This document shows, piece after piece, positions 12,551 to 24,874 of a DNA stretch of 64,000 nt. This DNA is from Synchiropus splendidus. Its lineage: Eukaryota; Chordata; Actinopteri; Syngnathiformes; Callionymidae. How positions within the stretch are numbered: the first letter of the stretch is position 1; each line of letters starts with the position of its first letter. The DNA lies in contig NC_071342.1 in assembly GCF_027744825.2 (NCBI RefSeq), positions 9,009,501 to 9,073,500 of the forward strand. The letters run 5' to 3'. The position numbers and the translations under genes were made by a program. The notes beneath the pieces are model-generated. The model was not told the DNA's origin and did no database searches. It worked only from the letters and a program-made list of their open reading frames with translations.

Positions 12551-15500
12551 GACTAGAGAGGAGGCACAAGATAGGCCACAGTGAAAGAAAGTGACTTGCC
12601 ATGGAAACCCCTTCTGTCGGAAGCCGATGAAGAGGAAATGAAATAAATAAATAGCCAAACCGCCCTGCAGTTGCCAGATTATTCTATCTTGATCTCTCGA
12701 CCACTTGACCCATTTTATTGCCGACCATCTCTTTTGCTTTCACATCCAGCTGCAATGATTGACCTGCTTGGCTCCAAGTCTTTGAATTAGCAATGGCAAA
12801 AACCCTTATGTTGGGTTAATGTTAGGATGTGGGGAAATCTCTACACTCAGCACTTTTCCTTGCCACATTTTTACCAGCTGTTTCATTCATAAAGCAGCTT
12901 CACGGCTCACACCGAGACCTTTTCCCTCCGTCTTAGTGTGTAATTGTTATCATTACAATTGTCAACGAAAAGCCTCTGACATGACGGACTGGAACTACAC
13001 CATGGATCGAATCAAAGTTGGTGGTGTTCAGATGCGCTGCCTTTAGTCTGGGAGTCTGTGAATGTAGAACAATTTTGTTTTTACATTAACAAAACATTCT
13101 CAGCAGAGACATATAATGAGGATATTTGTGGATGAATGCTCACATGGTTTATTGCTTAATGTAGACATTAGCCTATAGGATCATCACGCCAGCTAATGAA
13201 TGATGTGGATGCCCTGCGTTTCACCCCAGTTACACCTGTTATCTGTGTGCATGCAGCCCCACACACGTGTGTGCAGTTAATGGAGCGGCAGACATATGTT
13301 GGACACAAATCTGGCCATAACACGAATCCGTGGGGCACGACAAGGTTGCCATGCAAAGGAATGCATAAACAAGTGGGTGGGGTTCAACGCCAGTGCTGTT
13401 GACTTTATAAACAGTCATTAACTTTGCACAAACCCTCTTGACCTTTGAATGCATTGATGTTATTTTGACAATTTATTATCTGCAGTTGACATTTATATAT
13501 TTCTTAAAATCCATTATAAAGTACAAAGAGCTGCTGTTGTCTGGCATTTCAGTTGTGTGACAGCCAGATAGTGTGAGGATATTTTTGTACATGTTTACTG
13601 GATGCGACCTGCGCGCGTGTGGTGCTGTTCCTGCTTCCGTTTTTCCAGTCATTGCTGGATGTGATCAATCCAGAGCCCACACGCGAGCAGGAAATCTATA
13701 GAGACAAGGAAGGCTTCTCTGCAACCCGCCGTATAATTGGCAGGTTAAAAGTTCATCCTGCCAGGGTGCCGTATTATCCCCCCATCTGAAATACTTAAGA
13801 TTTAAGCATCCTGCATCTTGACGGATGGAGAACCGTCACGTTACTAAGCATTATCCCATTGATGATTCTCCAAAAAAGCTTTTTGTTTTCGCAAAGAAAC
13901 TAGTTTCCACGGCTGGCGGATCTGAGGCTGATGCATGGCCTGGTATCTGGTATTGAATATTCCTGTGGTATCTACATGAGACAGCCGTGGCACACTTATC
14001 TCGCCGAACTGAACTGAACAAAAAGAGCCATGTTATCTGTCCGAGTGGCAAGATGACTCATTTTTTTATGAAAAATGGCGCCTAGCTTGAGTTCAGACAG
14101 GCCATTGATGTTAAGCCGAGCCCTCAACTCAATCTATTTCAGCGAACATTCACTGATCCGAAGCCAGCCAGAGAGAGATCAGCTGGTCCTCCTCCATCCT
14201 CGCACACTGGTGAGTCTCATTCAAAGCACTTATTGACAGCACTTTTGTCAATACGCCTTATCTTAGCGTCAGGCAGCGGGAAGATTTCGGATTGACAACC
14301 ACGCAGTGCGTGTTATCGAAAAGCACTGAGACCTGCGCCAAGGAGCTCATTCCACCTGACTGTATAAAAACACAGCCCACCACCAAATCAATAGAGCAAC
14401 TTCTGTGAATCAAAAATGTTGGCGCAGGCTAAAAGGGTGTGGCTCAGCAGAGAATGCGACCCGGGTCGCTGGGGTGAAATCAGAAAATCTATTCCCTTTT
14501 TAAAAAGGCTTCCTAAATGAGTGAACACCAACCAAACGGAGTCAATTCCAGGAAAATTTCAGTTGCTTTGTTGACAAAAAATATTTGACTTTCATTTCCA
14601 AACTGTAATGAATTCAGATGTATGCCGATAACGTGCAGCGCTGGATCCTTGCAGCGCCTCCTAAATAAACAGAGCTGTTCAAAGGACGTCGACGCTGGAT
14701 TAATGTCGCTGATGAAGCCCAGGGTCGCGATACGTTCCACGCTCTGTGGAAGGGCTCTGAAATTAGTTGCACATTGTGTACTCAGCAACTGCATCTTCCT
14801 CTCCTGTGTCCTGACTGAAGCTGCAGAGCGCTGCCACTCACTCATCCAATTTAGCCCCAAAACGTCTCTGACAGAAGGCATTGTCCTCCATTTTGATTTT
14901 CACACGCTAATATAGTGTTTTAAAACAAATCTGAAAAAGGCTTGATGTTGAACAACTACAACCACATTGCAATTGAAGGTCAAATATTTAACACTGCAGT
15001 CAAACATGTTGCGGTGTTCATCAACTGATACACATCAAATGCTCACTCAACTGGTTGTTATGATAGATGTGACTAGTCTATCAAGATAGTCCTAAATCGC
15101 AGCCCTATAAAACAACAGTACTTTTTCCCGTCACCTTCTTTGTTATTTGAAAGAAAGAGGTCTCGGAGAGATTCGCTGTCACAGTACATTGCCAGTGTTG
15201 AAGTATGGGAAACTAGATAAAAGAGCAGCGATGGTTAACCTTAACTCCTGGTTCATATCAAAAGAGCATAAAGGTCCTGTCACGCCACGACATTGTAGCT
15301 GGTGTGTGCCAGCCTATAAAATTCCTCTACAATCATCACATACATCGTCTTATCAATGTTGGGAGAATACATAGTATTCATAACAAGATGGACATACACG
15401 TAACATATTTGTAACTTGTGTAGAATGTTACCTAGATATAACCTATACCAAGGAATGCCAAGGTTCGTAACCTTTGCCAAACAATAGTCCAGTGCATGCC

Positions 15501-18500
15501 TGGGTTCCCTGGCCGTGGCCATGAACGTGAAAGGGACCCACCATAAAGCACACCCTCCAAAGACGGTTCAACATTCAACATGTACACTAGTTTGACCTAT
15601 TTCAACTGCCGGTGTGAGAGCACGTGTCAGACATCACATGACTAAACCACAACTTACAGTAATCGACCCATAAGTTGTTTTCCTACAGCACCACATTTGT
15701 CAAATTCTTCGTACATCAGTGTACAATAGCTCAACCTGGTGTGAGCCGTAAGTCAGTATCACTTTTGTCAAGACGGCGAATGGAATGTCACTAAGGATGA
15801 AAATCTGAGCCTCATAGGAGCAGAGTTGCCAAGAAATGAAAGGAGGAACAAGGGGCCAAACTGAGTCTTGTTAGGTCAGTGGGTATTTGAGAATCCCTGG
15901 TAGAAAAGTGGCTTCCTCTGCTCCTGTACAGATTATATTTGGTAAGTGCTTTGTCTTATCAGGATGCCACAGGGTTTCTCCCACATTAGCATCCGACATC
16001 CTGGTTGAAATACATGCTCAGAACTTCCCAGAGGGAACCTCCCGAAGGGATGAATGAGGGCTAGTCACGAGCTGTAATAAGGAGCAGAACTGACCTTTAC
16101 ATCACATGCCCTCGCTCGTACTTGGCAGTGAATCCGCGTCCTCATGGGGCGAGTCCGTTGGCAGCATGACCCCAACAAACTGGGGTCAGTGTGTGAAGTC
16201 AAAACTACATGATATAGATTACGTACATAGATTAGAGTTTATTTTGATGATTTTGATGGTGAAATGGTCCCATACTTTGGATGTTTTGGGTCGCGATCGT
16301 CAGTGAGACGCAGTCGTTTCTCGTCTTACATCACAGATGTCACAACAAAGTACAGTCTTCTGCATGCAAAGGAGGCCTACACAATAGATGACGATTTTCA
16401 TGTTTGATCCTATGATTGACGTCATTTCGAACAGTTAAAACTCACACAGCAGCACCCGCTGGTTTGTCTAACTTTGCCTGGCAACCGAGCTGGAGGACTT
16501 TAAAGTGTTTCCTAAGTTACCCACGAGGCAGTGACGTGAGATGGCGGCGCCACCACTGATCACCTCTCACTGACGTTCCGAAGCTTTTCAGGAAGAGAAA
16601 ATATGAAACTGCATTGTTTCATAAGCAAATGCACAGGCAGTGTTCACAGCACTTTGCAATTACACCGTTGTAACAGTGGGGGAGCCAGAAACAAACCTGC
16701 TTTAATATGCATTAATACATACAAGAAAAAAAGTTAACTTTGTTTCCAGCACCCCTGTTGATAAAACAGATATATTGTCGGTCGTCTTATCCTGAGCCAC
16801 ACTCCTGGGTCTCTGTGCACGAACTCCATCATGTGAGATAAAACTGTGTGAGAGGGAAGAAAATGGCCTTCCTCTGCAAAAGGCCGACATTCATTTATAC
16901 TGGTTAGTCTGCCTTATTATTCTTAGGGCAGAATCCCACGGAGAGCCATACACGTCTTGTCCCATTCACTTTCGCCGACTGTCCCTTTCATCGAAAACAC
17001 AAGGGGTGCTGAGTAGGATCCCTCTTCCTCTTTCTGAGAAAGTAATTTATCAACATAGAGGCGCCAGATATTTGTGGTGTAATGATCTGATTCACCGCCC
17101 ATCTTGCGAAAGGTCAGAACAAAGATAAATGTCATCACCGCTGATTCCTTGGGAGTTGCTGAGATTTAAGAAATAAACAGAGGGCAGGTATTGACTGGAT
17201 GCGAGAGAGACATCCCTCGCCATTCCAGAATCATCGGTCAATGACAAAGCCATTCGGAGGTTGACTTTTAACAATCTTACGGAGTTTTGTACATGGTAGA
17301 AATGGCGTTAAAGGTGCCATTAAAGCAACGAAATGAGATTAACCATAGCAGCTCAGTGTTCCAGCAACAAGTACTTACAGTATAAATAGTGCATCACATG
17401 ATTTCCCCATGGGCTGCATCTGCGTCAAAGCAGACTTTGCATGCAAAAGCGCCCGCATTAGAAGAGATTGATCTCAGACCCCCACCCACGTTGGCAGTGG
17501 GTGATGCAGCACCTTTAGGCTTGTCTCGGTGCCAAGTAACAGGAGACAGTGAGAGAGGAGCTGGACAAAGCAGGAGGCAGGGACTATGAGATAACAAGGA
17601 TAAATTCGAGTCAGAGAAGAACTCTGACGGATATTTACTGTTATAATGGAAATGAGGGTTTTTATAATCACCACCGGGGAACTCTTTGGCTACATTTGCA
17701 GCTTTGGATGACTCATATTTCTAATAATGGGAGGACTGACTGACACATCCATCTTCTCCAAACTGCCAGAACAATTTTGGAGATACTGCCTCACTTCCAG
17801 TCAGGCTACTCCCGCATGTGCACGCCCCCAATATCATCACTTTCAGATTCAATTGATTTATAGACTTTTGTTTTTTTGTTTTTTTTTAACTATAATATGA
17901 ACAGTTTGTTTGCAAGCAGCACACAGTAACAGGTTCCTCAGGTACGTCAATTTATCAGCAGTAATAGCTATTGAACTACCTCCCTCTTGCACACAATCAA
18001 TAAGGCATGACTTCTCATAGATAAGTTAAGTAATTGTGACAAACGTAATTGCTTCACAATGAGCCATATTCTTTACAGTCATTTTCATAAATATACCTAA
18101 ACAGTTCTAAACCGCGGATGGAGTCGCTTGTTTTATCCACCGGCTGCTGTGTGTGTTTACTTACAGCAGCATTTCCCAGCAATCAGTCTCGTAAAAAAAC
18201 ACTCAAGTGATCAGAAATTCAATTCAAAAATCATTCTTCCACAGCAGTGGCCCATTACATTTACAGTGGAACAGCTATTAAGCTCAGATTGTTTGCGTAT
18301 TTGTCTGCTTCATTCCTCCCTGGGTGGCGTTTTATTGAGTGGATTGTACGCACAAGGCATGGGAAGGAATATCTTCAAGATCATAATATTCAAGTTCTGG
18401 AAATAGTAAGGCGATCGGCAAGGGATCGCAGCTCAAAGACATCACGCTGGAACCTGTGTGTTTTTATCAGCATTAATAGACTCACTGGTAAGCTGATCAG

Positions 18501-19338
18501 TGGCCTTGTTGCTTTTACTTTGCTGTTGATGAAACAAACAAAATGTGCCGGAAGCAATAAAAGCCACTGAAAAGGCCCGCTGAATAAGATTTTTTTTTTC
18601 AGTCATCCTCAACTTTATATCCTTATTTATTGTAGCACTGACTGAGAGGTAAACTATAATGTAAAATCTGTTCATAAACTCAAAGGCTATTGAGAACCAG
18701 TGTTCTCAATACACCAGTGTGTGACACTGATCCAGTCTTAATTTAATGCATCTATAAATCTCCATCAAATATGTTTAAAAGGCACAAGGAAACATGTCCT
18801 TTACCGGCTCTGGCGCCTTCACCTGTGGCAGAAACACAGAGCTCTTTTAAAATGATGAAGAAAATCACAGAAAGTATTTTGGCACCTGCAATGAAAACAA
18901 ATGCTTGTCCAGAATTCATTTCTGTCACAGTTGTCTTCCCATCACTGGAGCAGCTGAAACCTTCCCGGCTGTGTGCTGATGTGATTGGCTGTCAACAGGT
19001 TAATCCCAATAAATCCAGCCCTCTAAATGATTACAGGTCTCATGCAGCAGAGTGATCGATACAGAGATATAGAGTGGTGGATGAGGCCAGAGCAGCTCCT
19101 TAGATCTTCACTGCTTTCACTAGTGTCAAAGCAGATTCCAGAGCGTGGTCAGTGGAGGCCGGGATGAGATGTAACAGGCACAAAGGACCTCTGGGATTTA
19201 ATATTCCTAAGCAAACTTGTCGATGTGGAGGCGGAGAGAGTCGACTGATCATTTAGAGGTTTAGAGGATTTTTACAGATGCTTTTACAGATCGTGTCGAT
19301 GAGAAATGCAGCCGATTTTCTTTAATGAATAAATGTAT

Positions 19339-19865
19339 TAGGGATGTCCCGATACCACTTTTATGCCAACTGAGGCCGAGCACTAACATTTCAGTACTTG
19401 CCGAAACAGAGTACAGATACAAGCAATTCATAATTCCATAACAACCATATCAGGTTTTTGTCTTTCCACGAACAAAGATGACCCCACTGCCAAATGTTTC
19501 ACTTTAAACATACCACATTTATCCTGGGCAATCCATGCATATGATGGTATATAATATCAAAGATCCTTGTACTGCCTACTGGCTTACATATGCAGTGTTC
19601 CCTCGTCTATCACGGGGGTCACGTTCCAGTACCACACACAATAGTTGAAGCACCATAAAAGGAGGAAGTAGCAGCACCGTAATGTAAACCCTGCACAAGG
19701 TAGCACACATGTAATAAAAGCCAGCGGAGGTTTTTCACCGTGGTGGAATATAATGAGGGAACACTGTAGTAGGTACCGAGCAAGGTCACAAGCTAATACT
19801 TAACAAGTGTGAGTACAGTGAAATACGTTAATATTGCTGTGGGGATCAGTATTGAAACATCCCTA
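19339..19865. mobile_element. hAT-like non-autonomous element, about 350 bp plus a nested insertion
   Basis: The left end is TAGGGATGTCCCGATACCAC. The right end on the opposite strand is TAGGGATGTTTCAATACTGA. These 'AGGGATGTCCCGATAC' ends are typical of short hAT-type elements in fish. The interior left arm repeats degenerate 'CCGAAACAGAGTACAGATAC' text, also typical of this type. No clear 8-bp target duplication remains. No transposase is encoded. A second element (19593-19766) sits inside it. Confidence 0.65.
19593..19766. mobile_element. Tigger/pogo-like MITE nested in the hAT-like element
   Basis: The 174-bp element starts CAGTGTTCCCTCGTCTATCA and ends with the inverted CAGTGTTCCCTC (plus strand GAGGGAACACTG), giving 12 exact terminal bases and weaker similarity further in. 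A TA follows the right end, as expected for a TA-targeting Tc1/mariner-superfamily element; the left target copy is altered. No coding capacity. Confidence 0.7.
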
Positions 19866-22345
19866 GTTGAAACAGAAACATTAATCCTGTTATCAAAGCT
19901 TATCAAATCACGAAGAATCACTGGCAGTTTTTTTAGTACTTGTTCCTCGGGCCATTATACCCACTCTTTTCAGCAGGCAGCCATTTTTAATACAAACCTT
20001 GTTGTGTGTTGTAATTGTATAACTGTATGCCAGTATCAAATGGTCCACACATGTGTTTATATATTGGTTTTTCTATAATTCCAGTGATATCTCATTTTGT
20101 TCAAGATCAGAAAAGCTTTTCATGTGTTTTTGCTCACAGCGTATGCGAGTGTTCACCGCTACACGCAGCTTACAAAAGACAGATCTGCAGCCCACAGAGG
20201 TCCATCGCTCTCCAGCTACCATCAATAGTTGGAAGATCAGAGTCGATAAATAGAGTTAAATTACCTGCAGCCCTGTGCCAACCAGTCAACAAATCTCTTT
20301 TTTTTTTCTTTTTTTTGAAGTTACATTTCAACACCAAACAGTTACCTAACATCCTCTTTCAGCACATCTTGGTGAGGAGCGGGCAAACGTTTGTGTTTTA
20401 ATCATATACACCCTACATGACTGGATCCTAATCAAAGTAATGAATTTAATAGCTCTCACGGTAACATTCTCATCCGCGCAGTCACCGTGAGCTGCAATAT
20501 TGGCAGCAGATGAGCATCTCTATGCAGTCTATGTCCTCCAGACTGTCCTTATCTTCTCACTCGTGGGAGCTACTTCCAGGGTTTGTTAGTCGGACAAGGA
20601 CTTTCCAACTCCCTTATCCAAGTCGATAAAACTACTAGAAGCCTTAATGTACTGGCTGCATGTTTCATTTGAAGTTGTGAGTTATGTAATTACATCCTTA
20701 TTACACACGTCCTAGTCCACACCACTTTTAGAAGGTGCTCAAGAGTCACATGACCTGAGGTGTAAACCACAAATGTGCAGACACAAACGTAAACAAACCC
20801 GTTCCTTGTAACAGTCCCAAAAAATAAAACTATAATTATTCCCAAAATGTACTTCTTTTGGCTTATTAGCCAGTAACAAAGGAGGGCATTCGGTTTATTT
20901 TGACTCTTAAAACACAGATAAGGATGAAAACGTTGGCCTCCAACAACCTAACAACATGCTGATGTTGCATTCTGATACATCTGTTTCAGACTGCAAAGTG
21001 GTCAAGTTCAAAGTTACATAAAGTTCTCTGCATTAGTGAAGTACAGTCACAGATCCAGACTGGATTGACATTGCTTGCTTTGGAAATAGAACTAGCTTCT
21101 CCCTGGTTTTCTTTAAGAACAAGAACAGTCTTATTCAAACAGGCATATGTACCACACAGAAGCTTCTTAGTCCAACTGGGAAGGGACGTTAGACAAAGAT
21201 GTCAGGGCGATGTGGGGTTTCAGAACTAAGTGGGACCATGTGAATGTAGTACAATAGTTTCTTCCACGGTTTAAGGACTTCTAAGGATCCTAAAACACAC
21301 TGTAGCGCACCTGAGAGCATGTCGCAGCAGGACTCGGAAACAAGCCTGAACACTTCCACTTGAGACGTAGTTACAAAAATCGAAGAAGAAGAATTCTTCT
21401 TCCTTCAGTTAGTTTCTCCACATTATTTTGTTTTCAGTGAATATTGTAGTTATATCAGACCTAAACCTAATTTAATCTCATACGACTATTATGTGTGTTA
21501 GCAATGACATATTTATTACTCCATCTTTAAAATTGCTGTTCAATGTAATTACACTTTTTGTCCGCAGTTGTACAGATGCAGTCTTCATGTTATCTAAATA
21601 ACCACAGGGGCATTATATAGGAAAGTGTAACTCACCAAAGATTCCTATTATCTATTGACACATCTTGTATTTAAAACTGTTTGAGATTAACTACATTATT
21701 TTGGTCATAGATGAAAAAAATGTTTCCATTACTTAATAGTCTAAAGTGCTATTTATGAATGAGAAAACAAGGAATTTCCCACTTTGCAAACCTGTAACCG
21801 CGATCGCAGTGTGTCACGCAGATATGATGTTAATCCAGAAGTATGGAGCCGTCTGTCACAGCACGAAGCACATGACTGTCTCTTGGGTAACCACAGCTTC
21901 TGCACAAACAGCAAAGGCCTCACCTATCCCTCCCCCTTCTCCGAAAGCGCTAATGCATCACAGTGGAGAGGGGACTTGAAATAATGGGCACAACTTCACA
22001 TGTTGGTCAATGTGGGAGGAGAGTAATTAGTGGGGCTGATCGCGTCTTTGCTCAAGGGAGAAGAAATAAATGACCCCTTCCAACGTGTTAAATTTATTGG
22101 ATTATACAAGCGTCTGATCCCCAGGGACATGGAGGGTAGGGGAGAGGTCTTTTGATGAGGAATGGTCCTCCACAGCTGAGCTTCTCTGAGCCTGCGTTCA
22201 GACGTACGGCTGGTGGGTAGGTATGAATTTGCATGGGTGGATTCATTAAAGTGGCGTCAGAATGACTTCAGCCACCAATGATCGAGTCAGAAGTGGGAAC
22301 AAGGTATCAGACATCAAACCACAATGATGTATTCTGAAAGTCTCT
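19866..22345. other. Intronic sequence, no gene seen
   Basis: This contains a T run near 20297-20316 and no recognisable gene or element. Frames of 60-128 codons here are not supported by any motif. Confidence 0.55.
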
Positions 22346-23068
22346 GGCTGCTGCCTCGGTTTTTGAACGTCCCGGAATTCGAACAAATCGGAGTTCGAAC
22401 AAAAATTTCGAGATTCGAACGAAAATCCAGGACTCTAACGCCCCTGAAAAAAGCCGGAAAAAAAACATTACGCGCGCGGACCGATCAGCTGACCCACAAC
22501 GCGCTTTGTTACTGTGTATAACGCAGCCTCTGTATGCAGACGTGTCCCGTTAGCTCCATTTACTGACTGTTTTTTCTTCATATTGAGGTGTAAAACCTTT
22601 CCTGTCTCCGCACTGGACCATGGTAGAGTGTCACAGGGGAGGTGCTCGCTCTCCACACCTCCGAGGCTGGAGCGCTCACTCCAGGGTTTGATGTCCTGTT
22701 GTGGGCTGGAGCTGGGACAGGGATGAGGCGAGTCTGGGACAGAGCGTTACTTGGTTTATGACTTTGTCACAGCCAAACTGCACAGAAGCGCACATTCAGA
22801 GCTGGACACGCACCGGGCACCTCTTCACTTCTGGAGAGACCTCACTCACTCGGCAACCCCTCCCACATGCAGCGGCCACACACATAGAGGAACAGCGCAC
22901 CTGCAGCAGACACTCTACATTCACTCCTACAAAAGCCTCTTTTAAGACCTGGAACGCATTATTTCTTTTTCCATTCATTGCAATGGGAAAAATCGATTCA
23001 GATTTCAAACAAATCGTTCTCGAACGGCCGTCTGGAACGGATTGTGGTCGAGAACCGCGGCACCACTG
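22346..23068. mobile_element. Tigger-like DNA element, copy 1 (about 720 bp)
   Basis: The right end read on the minus strand is CAGTGGTGCCGCGGTTCTCG, directly preceded by TA. The left end, near CTGCTGCCTCGGTTTTTGAA, is a degenerate inverted version with further 'TTCGAAC' repeats just inside. The same sequence occurs in reverse orientation at 44551-45145. Frames of 64-139 codons run through it and are shared in part between the copies, but they show no transposase motif and are interrupted differently in each copy, so they are not genes. Confidence 0.7.
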
Positions 23069-24404
23069 TATCTCTAAATCAAAGAGCATGAACAGTTTTC
23101 TGTTGCTATGCATCATATAAACAATAGAATTTATGGTCAAATGAATCAGTATTTCATACTTCATAATAGATGAGAAACCAGAATCTATTGGTTTATGCGC
23201 CATGTTCAAGGGACGCCAGGCAATATCATCGCTACAGCAAAGATGTTTTTCTGCAGCAGGAATTTGGAGACGCGTCGGGAGAGGTGGGAAGAAGAATGCA
23301 CTCAGACATCAGGGATGATAACCTGCTCCGGAGCTTTCCTGACCTCTGACTGTGAGGACAATACAGTACCACCGAGCACACAGCCTAGACTGTCTAGGAC
23401 TGTTCTCGAACCAGAGCCCAGACTTGAACCCTGTTGAGCGCCGCAGGAGAGAAATGCTTGTACACCAATGCTCCCCATCCAAGTTGATTCTTGCAAGGAG
23501 GAATGATTGAAGCGGCGTGTCAAGTTTGCAGCATCTTTTTCAAAAAGGCCATTGATTTTCGGCACAAAAATGACTTGATTTCGGGAAAAGGCTTGTGAAA
23601 TGCTATGAGAAAGCAAGTCTTGAGAGCATTTTTCTCCCTAAGGATTTACAATAGTATCTTCTCCATTCCACCTATCCTGCTTCAAAAACTTTTTAACTCA
23701 CTCATGGAGAACAAAATATGGCCTAAATGTCCCTGAGCTCCTATTTATGTATTTTATTCTTATTTTATTTGTTTTGCAGTGTCAAAATAGTTTTGAACCA
23801 TTGAATGACATTTAGATCCCCAGCCTTAAAACTAGTTGGCGCGTGAGCGGTGATGCTGAAGCCCTCTCTTGTCTCTCATTGTGCTTCAACTTCAGTGTGT
23901 GAATGCACATTTCAGTTTTGCCCTTTGAGTCTCATCTCGCCCTTGACATGCGGGAGAGAGGCCTAATCAACGTGTGACAAATCAACCTCTTCTCAGGCTT
24001 GTTTTTCATTTGGATAATGCAGGCCCCCCTCTCGCAAGTGATAAAACCACCTCTGTGGAGCGGTCCTCACGCAGCCAGATTAAATGTGATCAGCTTGCCA
24101 ACATAGCCTGGGAGATTGCCATGATTAACAAGCAGAAGAGAATAATGATAATCATATGCAGGATAATAGCCCACACCGAATGGCGGCGGCGGAAGCCGTC
24201 GATAAATCACCACTGGTTTCCTGACCTAAAGGACGGGATTTTGCCCTTTGGCTGGATTCAAGCAACAACATCTGATTTTCGTCCACCTCTATGTGACCTA
24301 AATTCAGAACGTACTGTATAATTTGATCCGATGGCTGTTCCTCACTATGACCATGTCGGGTTCATTCACACAAGGTCGGTTTAGTGTTCTGAAATAACGG
24401 CAAT

Positions 24405-24874
24405 GCAGTATGGAGTGTCAGGAGTGCCAGAATTAAATGATAAAAAAGGGACTGGAAATGGAGACATTAACTGGAAACAAAGTGGAAATATATTTCGAAA
24501 TACGTAAAAATATGGCATCATTATAGTCCTCTATTTGCCTATAAGGCCGTAAGAAAAAATAAATAATAAAAAAGAACTGAATGGGGAAAAAATGGAAAAT
24601 AAAAGTGGAATAAATAAATAAATTAAAATAAAAATATGTGAGGAGGAAAAAGGGGAGTTGGTAAAAAAGTTGTTGGGAATTAGTCTGTTGGAAATGCGAA
24701 AAAACAAATAACAAATAAATGTGTATTTATGTCGTTATAGGCTAATAGATTGCTATATTTATGCCAGTTTTTACATATTTCGAAATATCTTTCCACTTTG
24801 TTTCCAGTTAATGTCTCCATTTCCAATCCCTTCTTTATCATTTAATTCTGGCACTCCTGACATTCCATACCGCA
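24405..24874. mobile_element. Foldback-type element with long inverted arms
   Basis: The arm at 24405-24518 is closely repeated in inverted orientation at 24761-24874. Shared blocks include GTGCCAGAATTAAATGATAA, GGAAATGGAGACATTAACTG and GAAACAAAGTGGAAA. Weaker pairing continues inward to about 24548 and 24737 around 'CTATTTGCCTATAAGGC'. The arms are about 114 bp with few mismatches and surround an AT-rich loop of about 240 bp. The two A+T-rich frames reading out of it are the two arms seen twice. Target duplications are not clear. Confidence 0.75.

Larger units (their letters stand above)
7421..19338. other. Intronic sequence, mostly unique, no gene seen
   Basis: Apart from the CA run at 8000-8020 and the family A copy at 12371-12550, this holds an A/T-run cluster (about 8550-8606) and otherwise unique-looking sequence. 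The stretch at 14610-14880 has balanced composition and no repeat signature. It could be conserved non-coding DNA, but that is only an impression. Confidence 0.5.
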
